A stretch of 35,479 nt of DNA from Candidatus Aminicenantota bacterium (GTDB lineage Bacteria; Acidobacteriota; Aminicenantia; Aminicenantales; JAFGAV01). Made by a program: the position numbers and the translations under genes. Location: contig JAFGAV010000033.1 of the NCBI GenBank assembly GCA_016933515.1, positions 1 through 35,479 of the forward strand, in the 5' to 3' direction. Below the pieces are notes generated by a model. It searched no databases, had not been told where the DNA came from, and worked only from the letters and a program-made list of their open reading frames with translations. Within the stretch, counting starts at the first letter, position 1. Every line of letters begins with the position of its first letter. Below are positions 23,199-30,701 of the stretch, in pieces.

Positions 23199-24476
23199 TC
23201 AAATGGCCGTGCCGTCGGCAATGACTGCGTTTTTGTGTACGACCAGAATGCCGTCCACAATCTCGTAATTCTCGGCGCTTTCCTCGGCGACGTTCCGGGC
23301 GTTGACCAGCCGGACGCCTTTTCCGATGCGGGCGTTCTTGTCGATGATGGCGTCGCGGATCTCGCAGTCCTCGCCCAGGCCGATGGGGGGGAGGCCGGCC
23401 TCCCGGACTCTCTCGAGCTGTTCCCGGGATTCGAAATAATCGGCGCCCATGAGGACGGTGCGCTCGAGGGTGCAGCGCTCGCCGATCCGCGAGCGGACGC
23501 CCACGATGGAGTTGCGGATCGAGGAGCTGTTGATGATGCTTCCTTCGCACAGAATGGAGTGGCTGACCTGGGAGTCGAGGATTTTCGACCCGGGCAGGAA
23601 GCGGGCGTGGGTGAAGATGGGTTTGTCCTCGTCGTAAAAGTTGAAACGGGGCAGGGGCTGGGTCAAGTCGATGTTGGCCCGGAAGAACGAAGGGATCGTC
23701 CCGATGTCCTCCCAGTAGCCATCGAAGAAATAGGCGTAGACTTTGCGTTTGGCGATCGAATGAGGGATGACCTGGCGTCCGAAATCCTCGCCCGAGTCCT
23801 CGCGCAGGACATCCTCCAGGGCTTTCATGTTGAAAACATAGATGCCCATTGAGGCCATGTGCGTCCGGCCCTGGGGCTCGATTTGGAATTCGCGGAGATT
23901 CTCCTCGTCCACGGCCAGGCGCCGAATTTCGGGCTCCTCCTTGGGCTTCTCCACGAACTCGGTGATGCGACCGTCCCGTCCGACCTTCATGACGCCGAAG
24001 TCCGGCGCCCGATCGGCCGGGACGGGCATGACGGACACGGTCAGGTCGGCCTTTTTGGAGAGGTGGAAATCGATGAACTTCCTGTAATCCATCCGGTAGA
24101 GATGGTCGCCGGAAAGGACGAGGGCCAGGTCGCCCTGGTCGTGGAAATGCCCGAGGTTCTGCCGAACGGCGTCGGCCGTGCCCTGATACCACTCCCGGCC
24201 GCGGAGAGTCTGCTGGGCGGAGAGAATCGTGACGAAATCCTTGGTGAAGTTGTCGAAGCGGTAGGTGAGGAAGATGTGACGGTGGAGGGAGACCGTGGCG
24301 AACTGGGTCAGGACATAGATTTTCTTCAGGCCGGAGTGGAGACAGTTGCTGATGGGGATGTCGATCAGCCGGAACCGTCCGGCGATGGGAACGGCCGGCT
24401 TGCTGCGCACCTTGGTCAGGGGATAGAGCCGGGCGCCCTGGCCCCCGGCCAGGATCAGAGAGACGACTTTGGGCAT
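23199..24476 (-). CDS. glgC: Glucose-1-phosphate adenylyltransferase
   Basis: A 425-residue ADP-glucose pyrophosphorylase, the committed step of glycogen synthesis (ATP + glucose-1-P to ADP-glucose + PPi). Motifs: 'LILAGGQGARLYPLTKVRSK' at 8-26 (nucleotide binding), 'KPAVPIAGRFRLIDIPISNC' next, 'WYQGTADAVRQN', and 'LSGDHLYRMDYRKFI' with the metal-binding Asp. The C-terminal 150 residues form the left-handed beta-helix ('SILCEGSIINSSSIRNSIVG', 'CEIRDAIIDKNARIGKGVRL'), which carries allosteric sites. The ATG at 24476 has GGAGGG about 10 nt upstream. A 52-codon ORF with a stronger ribosome site precedes and overlaps it by 22 nt. No other glg gene is in the window. Confidence 0.95.
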   Translation of the reverse strand: MPKVVSLILAGGQGARLYPLTKVRSKPAVPIAGRFRLIDIPISNCLHSGLKKIYVLTQFATVSLHRHIFLTYRFDNFTKDFVTILSAQQTLRGREWYQGTADAVRQNLGHFHDQGDLALVLSGDHLYRMDYRKFIDFHLSKKADLTVSVMPVPADRAPDFGVMKVGRDGRITEFVEKPKEEPEIRRLAVDEENLREFQIEPQGRTHMASMGIYVFNMKALEDVLREDSGEDFGRQVIPHSIAKRKVYAYFFDGYWEDIGTIPSFFRANIDLTQPLPRFNFYDEDKPIFTHARFLPGSKILDSQVSHSILCEGSIINSSSIRNSIVGVRSRIGERCTLERTVLMGADYFESREQLERVREAGLPPIGLGEDCEIRDAIIDKNARIGKGVRLVNARNVAEESAENYEIVDGILVVHKNAVIADGTAI

Positions 24477-24613
24477 GGGTTTTTGCCCTCCATTTTGCGG
24501 AAGAGACGGACGGATTCGGCATCCGGCAAGTCGGAACGAGAAGCCGGAGCCGGTCGGAAAAGACAGAACAACAGCACCGGGATCGGCTGCCAAGAATGAC
24601 GAAGCGGCCTCAT
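24455..24613 (-). CDS. Candidate 52-aa leader ORF upstream of glgC
   Basis: The ATG at 24613 has a near-perfect GGGAGG 5 nt upstream, better than that of glgC. The product begins MRPLRHSWQPIPVLLFCLF and continues with a polar tail; the hydrophobic core resembles a short signal or membrane segment. It ends 22 nt inside glgC in another frame, so its translation would run through the glgC ribosome site. It could be a regulatory leader peptide, a small membrane protein, or a chance frame behind a chance site. No family is recognised. Confidence 0.4.
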   Translation of the reverse strand: MRPLRHSWQPIPVLLFCLFRPAPASRSDLPDAESVRLFRKMEGKNPCPKSSL

Positions 24614-24662
24614 GAAAACCTCCCTTTCCCTCGCCGGACGGCTCCGGAGCCGAGCCGCTTTT

Positions 24663-24691
24663 ATCTTATGTAAAGGGCGGAGACAATTCAA
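24663..24691 (-). promoter_or_regulatory. Candidate promoter for the leader ORF and glgC
   Basis: On the minus strand TTGAAT (24691-24686), 17 bp, TAAGAT (24668-24663). The transcript would start near 24655 and include the 52-codon ORF. Confidence 0.45.
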
Positions 24692-24887
24692 CTTGCGTGT
24701 CGCTTCACGGCTGAACCGCTCATGGCGCCTCAACCCTCCCTCCCGGCCTGAAGCAGAATCATGCGGCGTTCATTTTGGAGCGCGGCGACGCGTGCCCCTT
24801 TGAAAGCGACCTCGTGAGGCCGTACCCCAAAAGAAGATCGACCTGGCGGGAGGAAGAAAGACGGAAATGTTCATCCGTTCGAAGGAA

Positions 24888-24969
24888 GGCTCCATGACGT
24901 TTTGTGCGGTCGTTTAGCGTGAGCCTTGGCCCTCAGACTAAATTTCACCACACAATGCGTCATAGAGCC
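24888..24969. mobile_element. MITE-like 82-bp palindromic element, copy 2, with target duplication
   Basis: The second copy of the 82-bp imperfect palindrome, in the opposite map orientation to copy 1. Ends are GGCTCCATGACG and CGTCATAGAGCC, and an inner palindrome centres on the TTGG near 24927. Flanks are TCGAAGGAA (24879-24887) and CCGAAGGAA (24970-24978): 8 of 9 positions identical, an aged target-site duplication. The right duplication is followed at once by TTGACT, as in copy 1. It lies in the 473-bp gap between the glgC leader ORF and the radical-SAM gene, where no other gene is seen. Confidence 0.85.
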
Positions 24970-24978
24970 CCGAAGGAA

Positions 24979-25007
24979 TTGACTTGCCGGGTGAGTTCGG
25001 ATAGTCT
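24979..25007 (+). promoter_or_regulatory. Promoter of the SPASM/twitch-like radical SAM gene
   Basis: TTGACT (24979-24984), 17 bp, TAGTCT (25002-25007). The -35 abuts the target duplication of the mobile element. The -10 is weak (3 of 6). Confidence 0.4.
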
Positions 25008-25086
25008 CAGCGATGTTCACAGAACCGGCCCCGGCGATGCGGAGCGCGGGAAGGGTTCCATCCCGGGGATGAGAAGAGGACAGATC

Positions 25087-26115
25087 ATGACGCCACCAAA
25101 GAATGCGTCGATGAAGAAGAAGCCCGGGAAGCTCTCCTTGCTGACGAGGTATGTCTCTCACAGGCTGTCGAGCGTTCATCCCGTAGAGGTCCAGGCCTGC
25201 ATCACCAACGATTGCAACATGAAATGCCGGTACTGCGCCTGTCCCGACTTGCCTAAGGACAGCTTGCCCACCGCCGAGTGGAAAGAGGTGTTCCGTGGTT
25301 TGAGGCGCCTGGGGACGATCCGGCTCAAGCTTCAGGGGGGAGAGCCGACGCTCCGTCCGGATTTCGGAGAGCTGGCCGCCCTGGGCCGGGAACTGGGAAT
25401 GATCGTCGCCCTGGCTTCCAACGGGACGTTCATCGCCAAGAAACCCGAGCTCCTTGATGATGTCCATGAGCTCATTCTGACCCTGAATTCTCTGGACAAG
25501 GACGTCCAGGACGACCTGCGCGGACAGGGAAGTTTCGAGGCGGTCATGAAATCGATGGATCTCGCTCAGGAGAGGGGAGTGAGGGTCTTCAACAACATGG
25601 TCGTCAACAAGAAGAACTACGCCGAGGTTGAGCGCATGCTCGACTACTGCGAGAACCGGGGTGTGACTTTGAACGCCCAGCCCGTTGTTTTCGGCCGGCA
25701 GCATTTCGACTCGGGAGCCAAAAACATCCAGCTGTCCACGGAGGAGACGCGGGATCTTCACCGTCGCCTGGCGGAATGGAAATCCCGAGGGCGCGACGTG
25801 CTCTTTTCGACGGCCACGTACGCCCGGGCCGCGCTCTGGCCGGATTACGATGATTTGTGCCGTGAAGGCGACCGGCCGTCCTCATGCTTCGCCGGCCGAG
25901 ATTATTTTCACATCGAACCGATGGGAGAAGTCTATCCCTGCAACCTGCACATCGGCACGTTTCAGGCCAAGAGCGCCGTCAAGGACGGACTGCGCGAAGC
26001 GCTCCTCCATGCCCGGGACCACCGGTGCGAGGATTGCTGGCACCCTTACTTCAACGAGCGCAAAGCCCTGTTCGGGCTGAAAGGGAAATCCCTCAAGTCG
26101 GCGATCTTCGGCTGA
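25087..26115 (+). CDS. Radical SAM protein with SPASM/twitch-like C-terminus
   Basis: A 342-residue radical-SAM enzyme. The cluster motif is C43-NMK-C47-RY-C50; the SAM-binding 'LKLQGGEPTLRPDF' follows and 'LASNGTFI' is the next strand. The C-terminus has C-x12-G-x4-C ('CFAGRDYFHIEPMGEVYPC') and then 'CEDCW', which fits one auxiliary Fe-S cluster of the twitch/SPASM kind. Such enzymes modify peptides, proteins or small molecules. No RRE-like peptide-binding domain is visible at the N-terminus. The ATG at 25087 has AGAGGA upstream. A link to the Cys-rich peptide at 16.3 kb is possible but not shown. Confidence 0.88.
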   Translation: MTPPKNASMKKKPGKLSLLTRYVSHRLSSVHPVEVQACITNDCNMKCRYCACPDLPKDSLPTAEWKEVFRGLRRLGTIRLKLQGGEPTLRPDFGELAALGRELGMIVALASNGTFIAKKPELLDDVHELILTLNSLDKDVQDDLRGQGSFEAVMKSMDLAQERGVRVFNNMVVNKKNYAEVERMLDYCENRGVTLNAQPVVFGRQHFDSGAKNIQLSTEETRDLHRRLAEWKSRGRDVLFSTATYARAALWPDYDDLCREGDRPSSCFAGRDYFHIEPMGEVYPCNLHIGTFQAKSAVKDGLREALLHARDHRCEDCWHPYFNERKALFGLKGKSLKSAIFG

Positions 26116-26226
26116 GCGGCGCTCGGCCGGCTCGGATAAAGAAAACCTCATTCCGCGGCGGGAACAAGGCTTTCCTCGGCCGCCGCCGGATTTTATGGCT
26201 CCTACTGTGTTCCTGACGGAGCCGCC

Positions 26227-26796
26227 TCAGGAGTCCGGGAGGCTGCGGCTGTGGCGAAGAAGGCCCGGCGTGTACGGCTTCAGGTACTGATCCACCAGGC
26301 GCAAAAAGGACGAGATGTCCAGAAGCTGGGCGCCGCTCAGGCGGCCGGCGGATAATTCTTCTTTTCGATTTTTCCAGACTTCGAGCGCCTGCTTGACTAC
26401 GGGCATGGAGCCGTCCGGCGGCATGAAGCGCGCGATGCGCTCATAAAGACGCGTGATCTCCGCAACAATGTCCTTGGCGGATTCGAGCGTCACGGCGTTT
26501 CTTAGAAGCTGTTTGAGCAAATGGCACTGCCAGTCGCTGCAGAAGACAGGCTTGCGGGGATCGTCGTAGATCAGGCATTTGTTGTCAACGTGGAGCAGAC
26601 AGCGCGGCGGAGCCGGAGTTCCGGGCGGCAGTGTCCTTCTCGAGGGGGAAAGGCCGTAGTCTTCCGGATCGATCGTATTGACGAAAAAAACGCCTCGGCA
26701 GCAAAGGCCGCAGGCCAAGCACAGTTCGGAACCTTGGGCCTTCAGATCATTTTCGGTCCGACCGGCAACTCCGCGTGATTCGGTCATAACGCCCAT
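26227..26796 (-). CDS. YkgJ-type zinc/iron-chelating cysteine-cluster protein
   Basis: A 189-residue protein with the YkgJ/UPF0153 Cys pattern: C26-x2-C29-x2-C32-C33 ('CLACGLCCRG'), then C66, C74 ('NKCLIYDDPRKP'), C86 and C91 ('CSDWQC'). These Cys probably hold a metal or Fe-S cluster. The C-terminal half is helical. No Shine-Dalgarno precedes the ATG at 26796; a TAGAAT -10-like box ends only 3 nt before it. The second ATG (26787) would suit a leaderless transcript, so the start is uncertain by three codons. Confidence 0.82.
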   Translation of the reverse strand: MGVMTESRGVAGRTENDLKAQGSELCLACGLCCRGVFFVNTIDPEDYGLSPSRRTLPPGTPAPPRCLLHVDNKCLIYDDPRKPVFCSDWQCHLLKQLLRNAVTLESAKDIVAEITRLYERIARFMPPDGSMPVVKQALEVWKNRKEELSAGRLSGAQLLDISSFLRLVDQYLKPYTPGLLRHSRSLPDS

Positions 26797-26965
26797 TTTA
26801 TTCTATCACACCTTAAACGATCGGGTGGCTTGGGGCGGATCTCCAACGGCCTTCCTGTTCCCGGCCTGCCTGTGTCATCGATGTTATTGTCGTCAGGGTC
26901 GGTGAACGATGCTTCGGCAAAGCGAATGGTTCAGTGCCGCGATGACGGCCGGAGTCAATGAAATC

Positions 26966-29788
26966 TCATTCGGTTCCCGGAGCGATAGTCTCCTCGGACG
27001 CCGTCGACAGAAAGACGGCGTTGAACAGGAACTTGAACGTTCCGTGCGGCTGGGCGCGGAAGGTGATTTCCGGGCCGAAGAGGAACAGGCGTCCCCGTCC
27101 GTAGGGCGCCTCGATCACGGCCGCTCCGCCATCAAGATACGCTTGTCCCCAAGCCCAGCCGGAGCGGAGGTGTTCCTTTCCCTCGAACCAGGCGATGGTT
27201 TTGATCCCTTGAAGTGCTGCGCCCGGGGAAACGCGGAACACGGGGCTGTTGCTGAAAACGACATCGGTCCTTTCCTGCAGGCCGAAGCCCAGGGGCTCGG
27301 ACGGGTCGACCCGCACGCGGAGGATCGAGCCGGGAATGTAATATTTTTCGCGGCCCAGAGGCTTTTCCGAGCCGTCCGGAGAGATGTCCACAAGGGCGTC
27401 TTTCAGGGGAAGGCCGGCATGAGAAGCCAGGGACGTCGATCTCCCGATGGCCAGCACCGTGCCTCCTTCTTCCATGAACTTCAGGATCTGGGGAATGGTT
27501 TTGTCTTCGGTCACCGAGCCGAGCATGAATCGGTATTCTTCGGGCACGCGCGCCGGATCGATGCGCGCCATCTCCCTCCAGTACCGCTCCCCCTCGTCCT
27601 CGACCTCGCCGCGCGGTCGAGGGATGGCTCCGCCGACGAAGATGATGACGTCGAATTTCTCCCTCAAGCCGCTCGCGTCGAGCTCGCGGGCGAAGATGAG
27701 CCTGTAGGGGAAACCGTACTGCTCCAGGATCCATCGCACCCACCCGGACGGCATGGAACCGCCGTAAGTGTCCCACAGCCCGATGCGCGGCCGGTTGATC
27801 CGAAAGGCCTTCCCCGGAGGAGGGGAGGATAAAGTGAGAATTTCCAGGCCCCGTTCACGGGCCAGGGCTTCCATGGCCATCCGCGTCGTCGGTTTGGCGG
27901 GGACATACACGGCTCCGGGTTCGAAGAGCCGTCCGCCCACCGTCAGGGAGTCTTTCAGCCAGTAGACGTCCTCACCGGAGGCCAGAAGAGAATTCGCGGC
28001 GGCGACGGCGTCGTTCACCCGGTGGCTGAGCAGATAACCGGCCGCCGGGACTCGGGCATTATCCGGCTCGATGATCTTTCCTGGACCGGGTTGGATCAGG
28101 CCGGACACTTTTTTGAAAGGGCCATCGAAGCCTTCCAAGATGCGGTCGAACCGAATTCCCATCTGGAACGCCAGCGTCCACCCGGCGCTGTCATAGGGGG
28201 CGATGGGAGGCCCGCCGGGATATTGGAAATCGTGGGGATAATTCTGCGGCTCGAACTGGGAAAGGACATGAGGGCGGAAGGCCTGGCTGCATTTGACGAT
28301 TAGGGAGCCGGTCGGGTATTCCTTTCCTCCGACCGAAAAATCCTTTGTCGCCCTCAGGACGGCGACGCCGTTCTTGATCAGCGTGTTCACGAATTTTTGG
28401 GCTGTCGGGAAATCCGCTTGATCCGAAGGGATGATGAACCCGCGCGGGTCGCGCTTGGCCGGATCGGAAAAGGACTCGTAGTGCTTGAGAGGGAAGCCGC
28501 GGAAGCGGCCCATCCCCGCGAGGGGGATCTTGTCGGCAGCCAGGGCTTTCTCGGCCTGTTCGACGTCCCGGGGATGGACGGTCCAGTGGTCGCGGCTGCC
28601 GCGCTCTATGGAATTGCGGCCCATGCGGTAGATGCGGTAAAGAAAATCTTCCCGGTGCTTGGAGGCCGCATCCAGAATGGCCAGGTCGGCGGTGATCATG
28701 TAGTCGACCGACTGGCGGAAGCGCCACGTCCGGGGAGTGACGGGATAGGGAAGATCGGCCGAGGCGAGAAGTCTGCGGGGGAGGAAGGGAATGTCCATGG
28801 GCGTGGGATTGCCGATCGTCTCGGTCAGGATGCCGATCATGTTGTGGTAGTAGGCGGTTGTGCGGAGCCCGCCACTGTACCAGGTCGAATAATTGGCGCC
28901 GGAACGCATGGTCGCTCCGGGCTTGTTCTCGGTGATGAACCGGTTGTGCATGGCCGAGGAGACGAGTTCGATGCCCGGCGCGATGAGAGGATCGAAGTCG
29001 TAATGGATCGGATCGCGGAAAGGAGGGGCGAAGAGCACCGTGCCTGCCGGCCCGCTCTGGTGCTGGTTGAAGACGATCTGAGGGAACCATTCCCGGTAGA
29101 GGATTCGGGCCACAGCCTCTGTTTCGGGCTGGGTGACCATGTAAAAATCCCGGTTGTTGTCGTGGCCCACGTATTTCTGGTAAAGACGGGGAAGCCCGCT
29201 GAGAGACCGCTGTTGGAGATCAGGCTCTCTCATGTACCACTCGGCCACGAGATCCAAGCCGTCCGGGTTGGGACAGTTGGCGAGAAGGATGACATCGTCC
29301 AGGATGCGGAGCGTTTCGGCGTCGTTTCCCGCGGCCAAGCGGTAGACGAGCTCGATGAGCTGCTGCGAGCCCAGTGTTTCCGAGGCGTGCAGGCCGCCGT
29401 CGATCCAAACCACGGCCCGTCCCTCGGCGGCCAAACGACGGGCGGCCGCGTCGGTCAGGTTCTCGGCAAGGGCCAGCCTCCGGGAGATTTCCTTGTAGCG
29501 CTCGAGACGGGCGTGGTTGCGGGGCGAGGTGACGACGGCCATGAGAATCGTCTGTCCCTCGGCGCTTTTACCGATGTCGAACAGCCTGACGCGGTCGGAT
29601 TCGGCCTCGAGTTTTTTCCAGTAGGAGGCGAGCTGGGCGTAATTTGCCAGGCGATAATCCTCGCCGATGTCGAATCCGAATTCCTGTTTGGGCGTGGTGA
29701 CGGCGGCGGATGACTCAAGCGCCGGAGCCAGAAAGGCGATCAGGAGAAGAAAAAGACAGGCGGCCGGGAAGGGTCTGGGTTTGTCCAT
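26966..29788 (-). CDS. Secreted M14-family zinc carboxypeptidase, large form
   Basis: A 940-residue exported peptidase. After the signal peptide (1-29), the M14 domain has His134-x2-Glu137 ('GGLHASE'), 'NPDG' (174-177), 'NNRD' (211-214), His243 ('FNQHQSG') as third zinc ligand and catalytic Glu323 ('ILTETIGNP'). About 600 further residues follow, including a Rossmann-like block near 'RIGLWDTYGGSMPSGW' and 'FDVIIFVGGAIPRP', reminiscent of a glutamine-amidotransferase-like domain, and a C-terminal beta-rich part. Large M14 proteins of this layout are frequent in Acidobacteriota/Aminicenantes-type genomes. The ATG at 29788 has GGAGG 6 nt upstream. Confidence 0.9.
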   Translation of the reverse strand: MDKPRPFPAACLFLLLIAFLAPALESSAAVTTPKQEFGFDIGEDYRLANYAQLASYWKKLEAESDRVRLFDIGKSAEGQTILMAVVTSPRNHARLERYKEISRRLALAENLTDAAARRLAAEGRAVVWIDGGLHASETLGSQQLIELVYRLAAGNDAETLRILDDVILLANCPNPDGLDLVAEWYMREPDLQQRSLSGLPRLYQKYVGHDNNRDFYMVTQPETEAVARILYREWFPQIVFNQHQSGPAGTVLFAPPFRDPIHYDFDPLIAPGIELVSSAMHNRFITENKPGATMRSGANYSTWYSGGLRTTAYYHNMIGILTETIGNPTPMDIPFLPRRLLASADLPYPVTPRTWRFRQSVDYMITADLAILDAASKHREDFLYRIYRMGRNSIERGSRDHWTVHPRDVEQAEKALAADKIPLAGMGRFRGFPLKHYESFSDPAKRDPRGFIIPSDQADFPTAQKFVNTLIKNGVAVLRATKDFSVGGKEYPTGSLIVKCSQAFRPHVLSQFEPQNYPHDFQYPGGPPIAPYDSAGWTLAFQMGIRFDRILEGFDGPFKKVSGLIQPGPGKIIEPDNARVPAAGYLLSHRVNDAVAAANSLLASGEDVYWLKDSLTVGGRLFEPGAVYVPAKPTTRMAMEALARERGLEILTLSSPPPGKAFRINRPRIGLWDTYGGSMPSGWVRWILEQYGFPYRLIFARELDASGLREKFDVIIFVGGAIPRPRGEVEDEGERYWREMARIDPARVPEEYRFMLGSVTEDKTIPQILKFMEEGGTVLAIGRSTSLASHAGLPLKDALVDISPDGSEKPLGREKYYIPGSILRVRVDPSEPLGFGLQERTDVVFSNSPVFRVSPGAALQGIKTIAWFEGKEHLRSGWAWGQAYLDGGAAVIEAPYGRGRLFLFGPEITFRAQPHGTFKFLFNAVFLSTASEETIAPGTE

Positions 29789-29859
29789 GGGATGCCTCCG
29801 AGGGCGGATTGACTTCAGGCCTTGGAAACCGGATGTTTCCGATTCGGACATGAGAGAAT

Positions 29860-29888
29860 TTTATAGCACGGAACGTTCAGGGACACAA
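29860..29888 (-). promoter_or_regulatory. Promoter of the M14 peptidase gene
   Basis: On the minus strand TTGTGT (29888-29883), 17 bp, TATAAA (29865-29860), about 70 nt before the start codon at 29788. Confidence 0.5.
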
Positions 29889-30003
29889 TTCTTTTTCGGG
29901 AAAAGGAGAGAACGGCGCTCGAAACGGCGGGCATGACCGGGGACCGGGCGGAGTGACGCCGGCGAAAGACCCGCCTCTCAGCCGGAACTTGGGACGCTCC
30001 CGG

Positions 30004-30666
30004 TCAGGATTGGAATAGATTTTTCACGAGCTCCACCATGTCCAGCGCGGCCTCAATTTCCGTCAGGGGGATGTTCTTGGCTTTGGCGATGGCGGAGAAG
30101 CGGCCGTCGGCGTTGCTCTCTTTGGTGACAATGAGATAATCGGCCGAAGGGGCCACGGCATCGATCATCCGTTCATGGTCGCTGCCCTTGGCGCCCCGAG
30201 TGGATTTGCCTCCGACGTGAACGGCGATGACGGCGATCTTGTTTTTTTTGCAGTAGTCAATGAGCTTTTTCAGCCGCGATTCCTCGGAATCCACGGTCAG
30301 TCCCGAGGCGCCCATGCCCTTCATGCTGGCGCCGATGGCGAAGATCATGGTTTTGTAGGGCGTGCCCCGGGGAAATACGTTCGTGTCGGTATACACCTCG
30401 GCGTGAAAACCCTCGCTCGATTCCCGGCCTCCGAGTCCGACGCCGGCGGCGACGATCTCAGGCGTGGGAACGTCGCAGTAGTCGTAGGTCAGCCCGGCTT
30501 CCTCAAGAACGATGTTGACCGTGGTCGCGTCCTGGCTCTGGCCCGCCGAGGTCGTCAGGATGGGGAGCTTGGCTTTGGGAGGGGCGGCCGCCGAAACGGG
30601 GAGAACGGTCGTTGCCGTCCAAGCCGCAAGAGCCAGAAAGGACAGGCCATAAAGGTATTTTTTCAT
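30004..30666 (-). CDS. Exported DUF6305-like protein
   Basis: A 220-residue protein with a signal peptide (MKKYLYGLSFLALAAWT..., cleavage near VSAAA). The mature part has a Rossmann-like alternation: 'LPILTTSAGQSQDATTVNIV', 'YKTMIFAIGASMKGMGASG', 'KKNKIAVIAVHVGGKSTRG', 'SADYLIVTKESNADGRFSAI'. The 'TSAGQSxDA' start and overall layout resemble DUF6305, a family without known function; this assignment is from memory. AAGGAG lies 7 nt before the ATG at 30666. It follows the C69 peptidase by 35 nt and may be co-expressed with it. Confidence 0.72.
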   Translation of the reverse strand: MKKYLYGLSFLALAAWTATTVLPVSAAAPPKAKLPILTTSAGQSQDATTVNIVLEEAGLTYDYCDVPTPEIVAAGVGLGGRESSEGFHAEVYTDTNVFPRGTPYKTMIFAIGASMKGMGASGLTVDSEESRLKKLIDYCKKNKIAVIAVHVGGKSTRGAKGSDHERMIDAVAPSADYLIVTKESNADGRFSAIAKAKNIPLTEIEAALDMVELVKNLFQS

Positions 30667-30683
30667 GATCAGGCTCCTTATCG

Positions 30684-30700
30684 ATATGATTCTATCATAT
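30684..30700. promoter_or_regulatory. Perfect 7-3-7 palindrome between C69 peptidase and DUF6305-like genes
   Basis: ATATGAT-TCT-ATCATAT fills most of the 35-nt gap just before the ribosome site of the DUF6305-like gene. It could be an operator, a -10 region (TATGAT), or a small RNA hairpin. Confidence 0.35.
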
Positions 30701-30701
30701 T

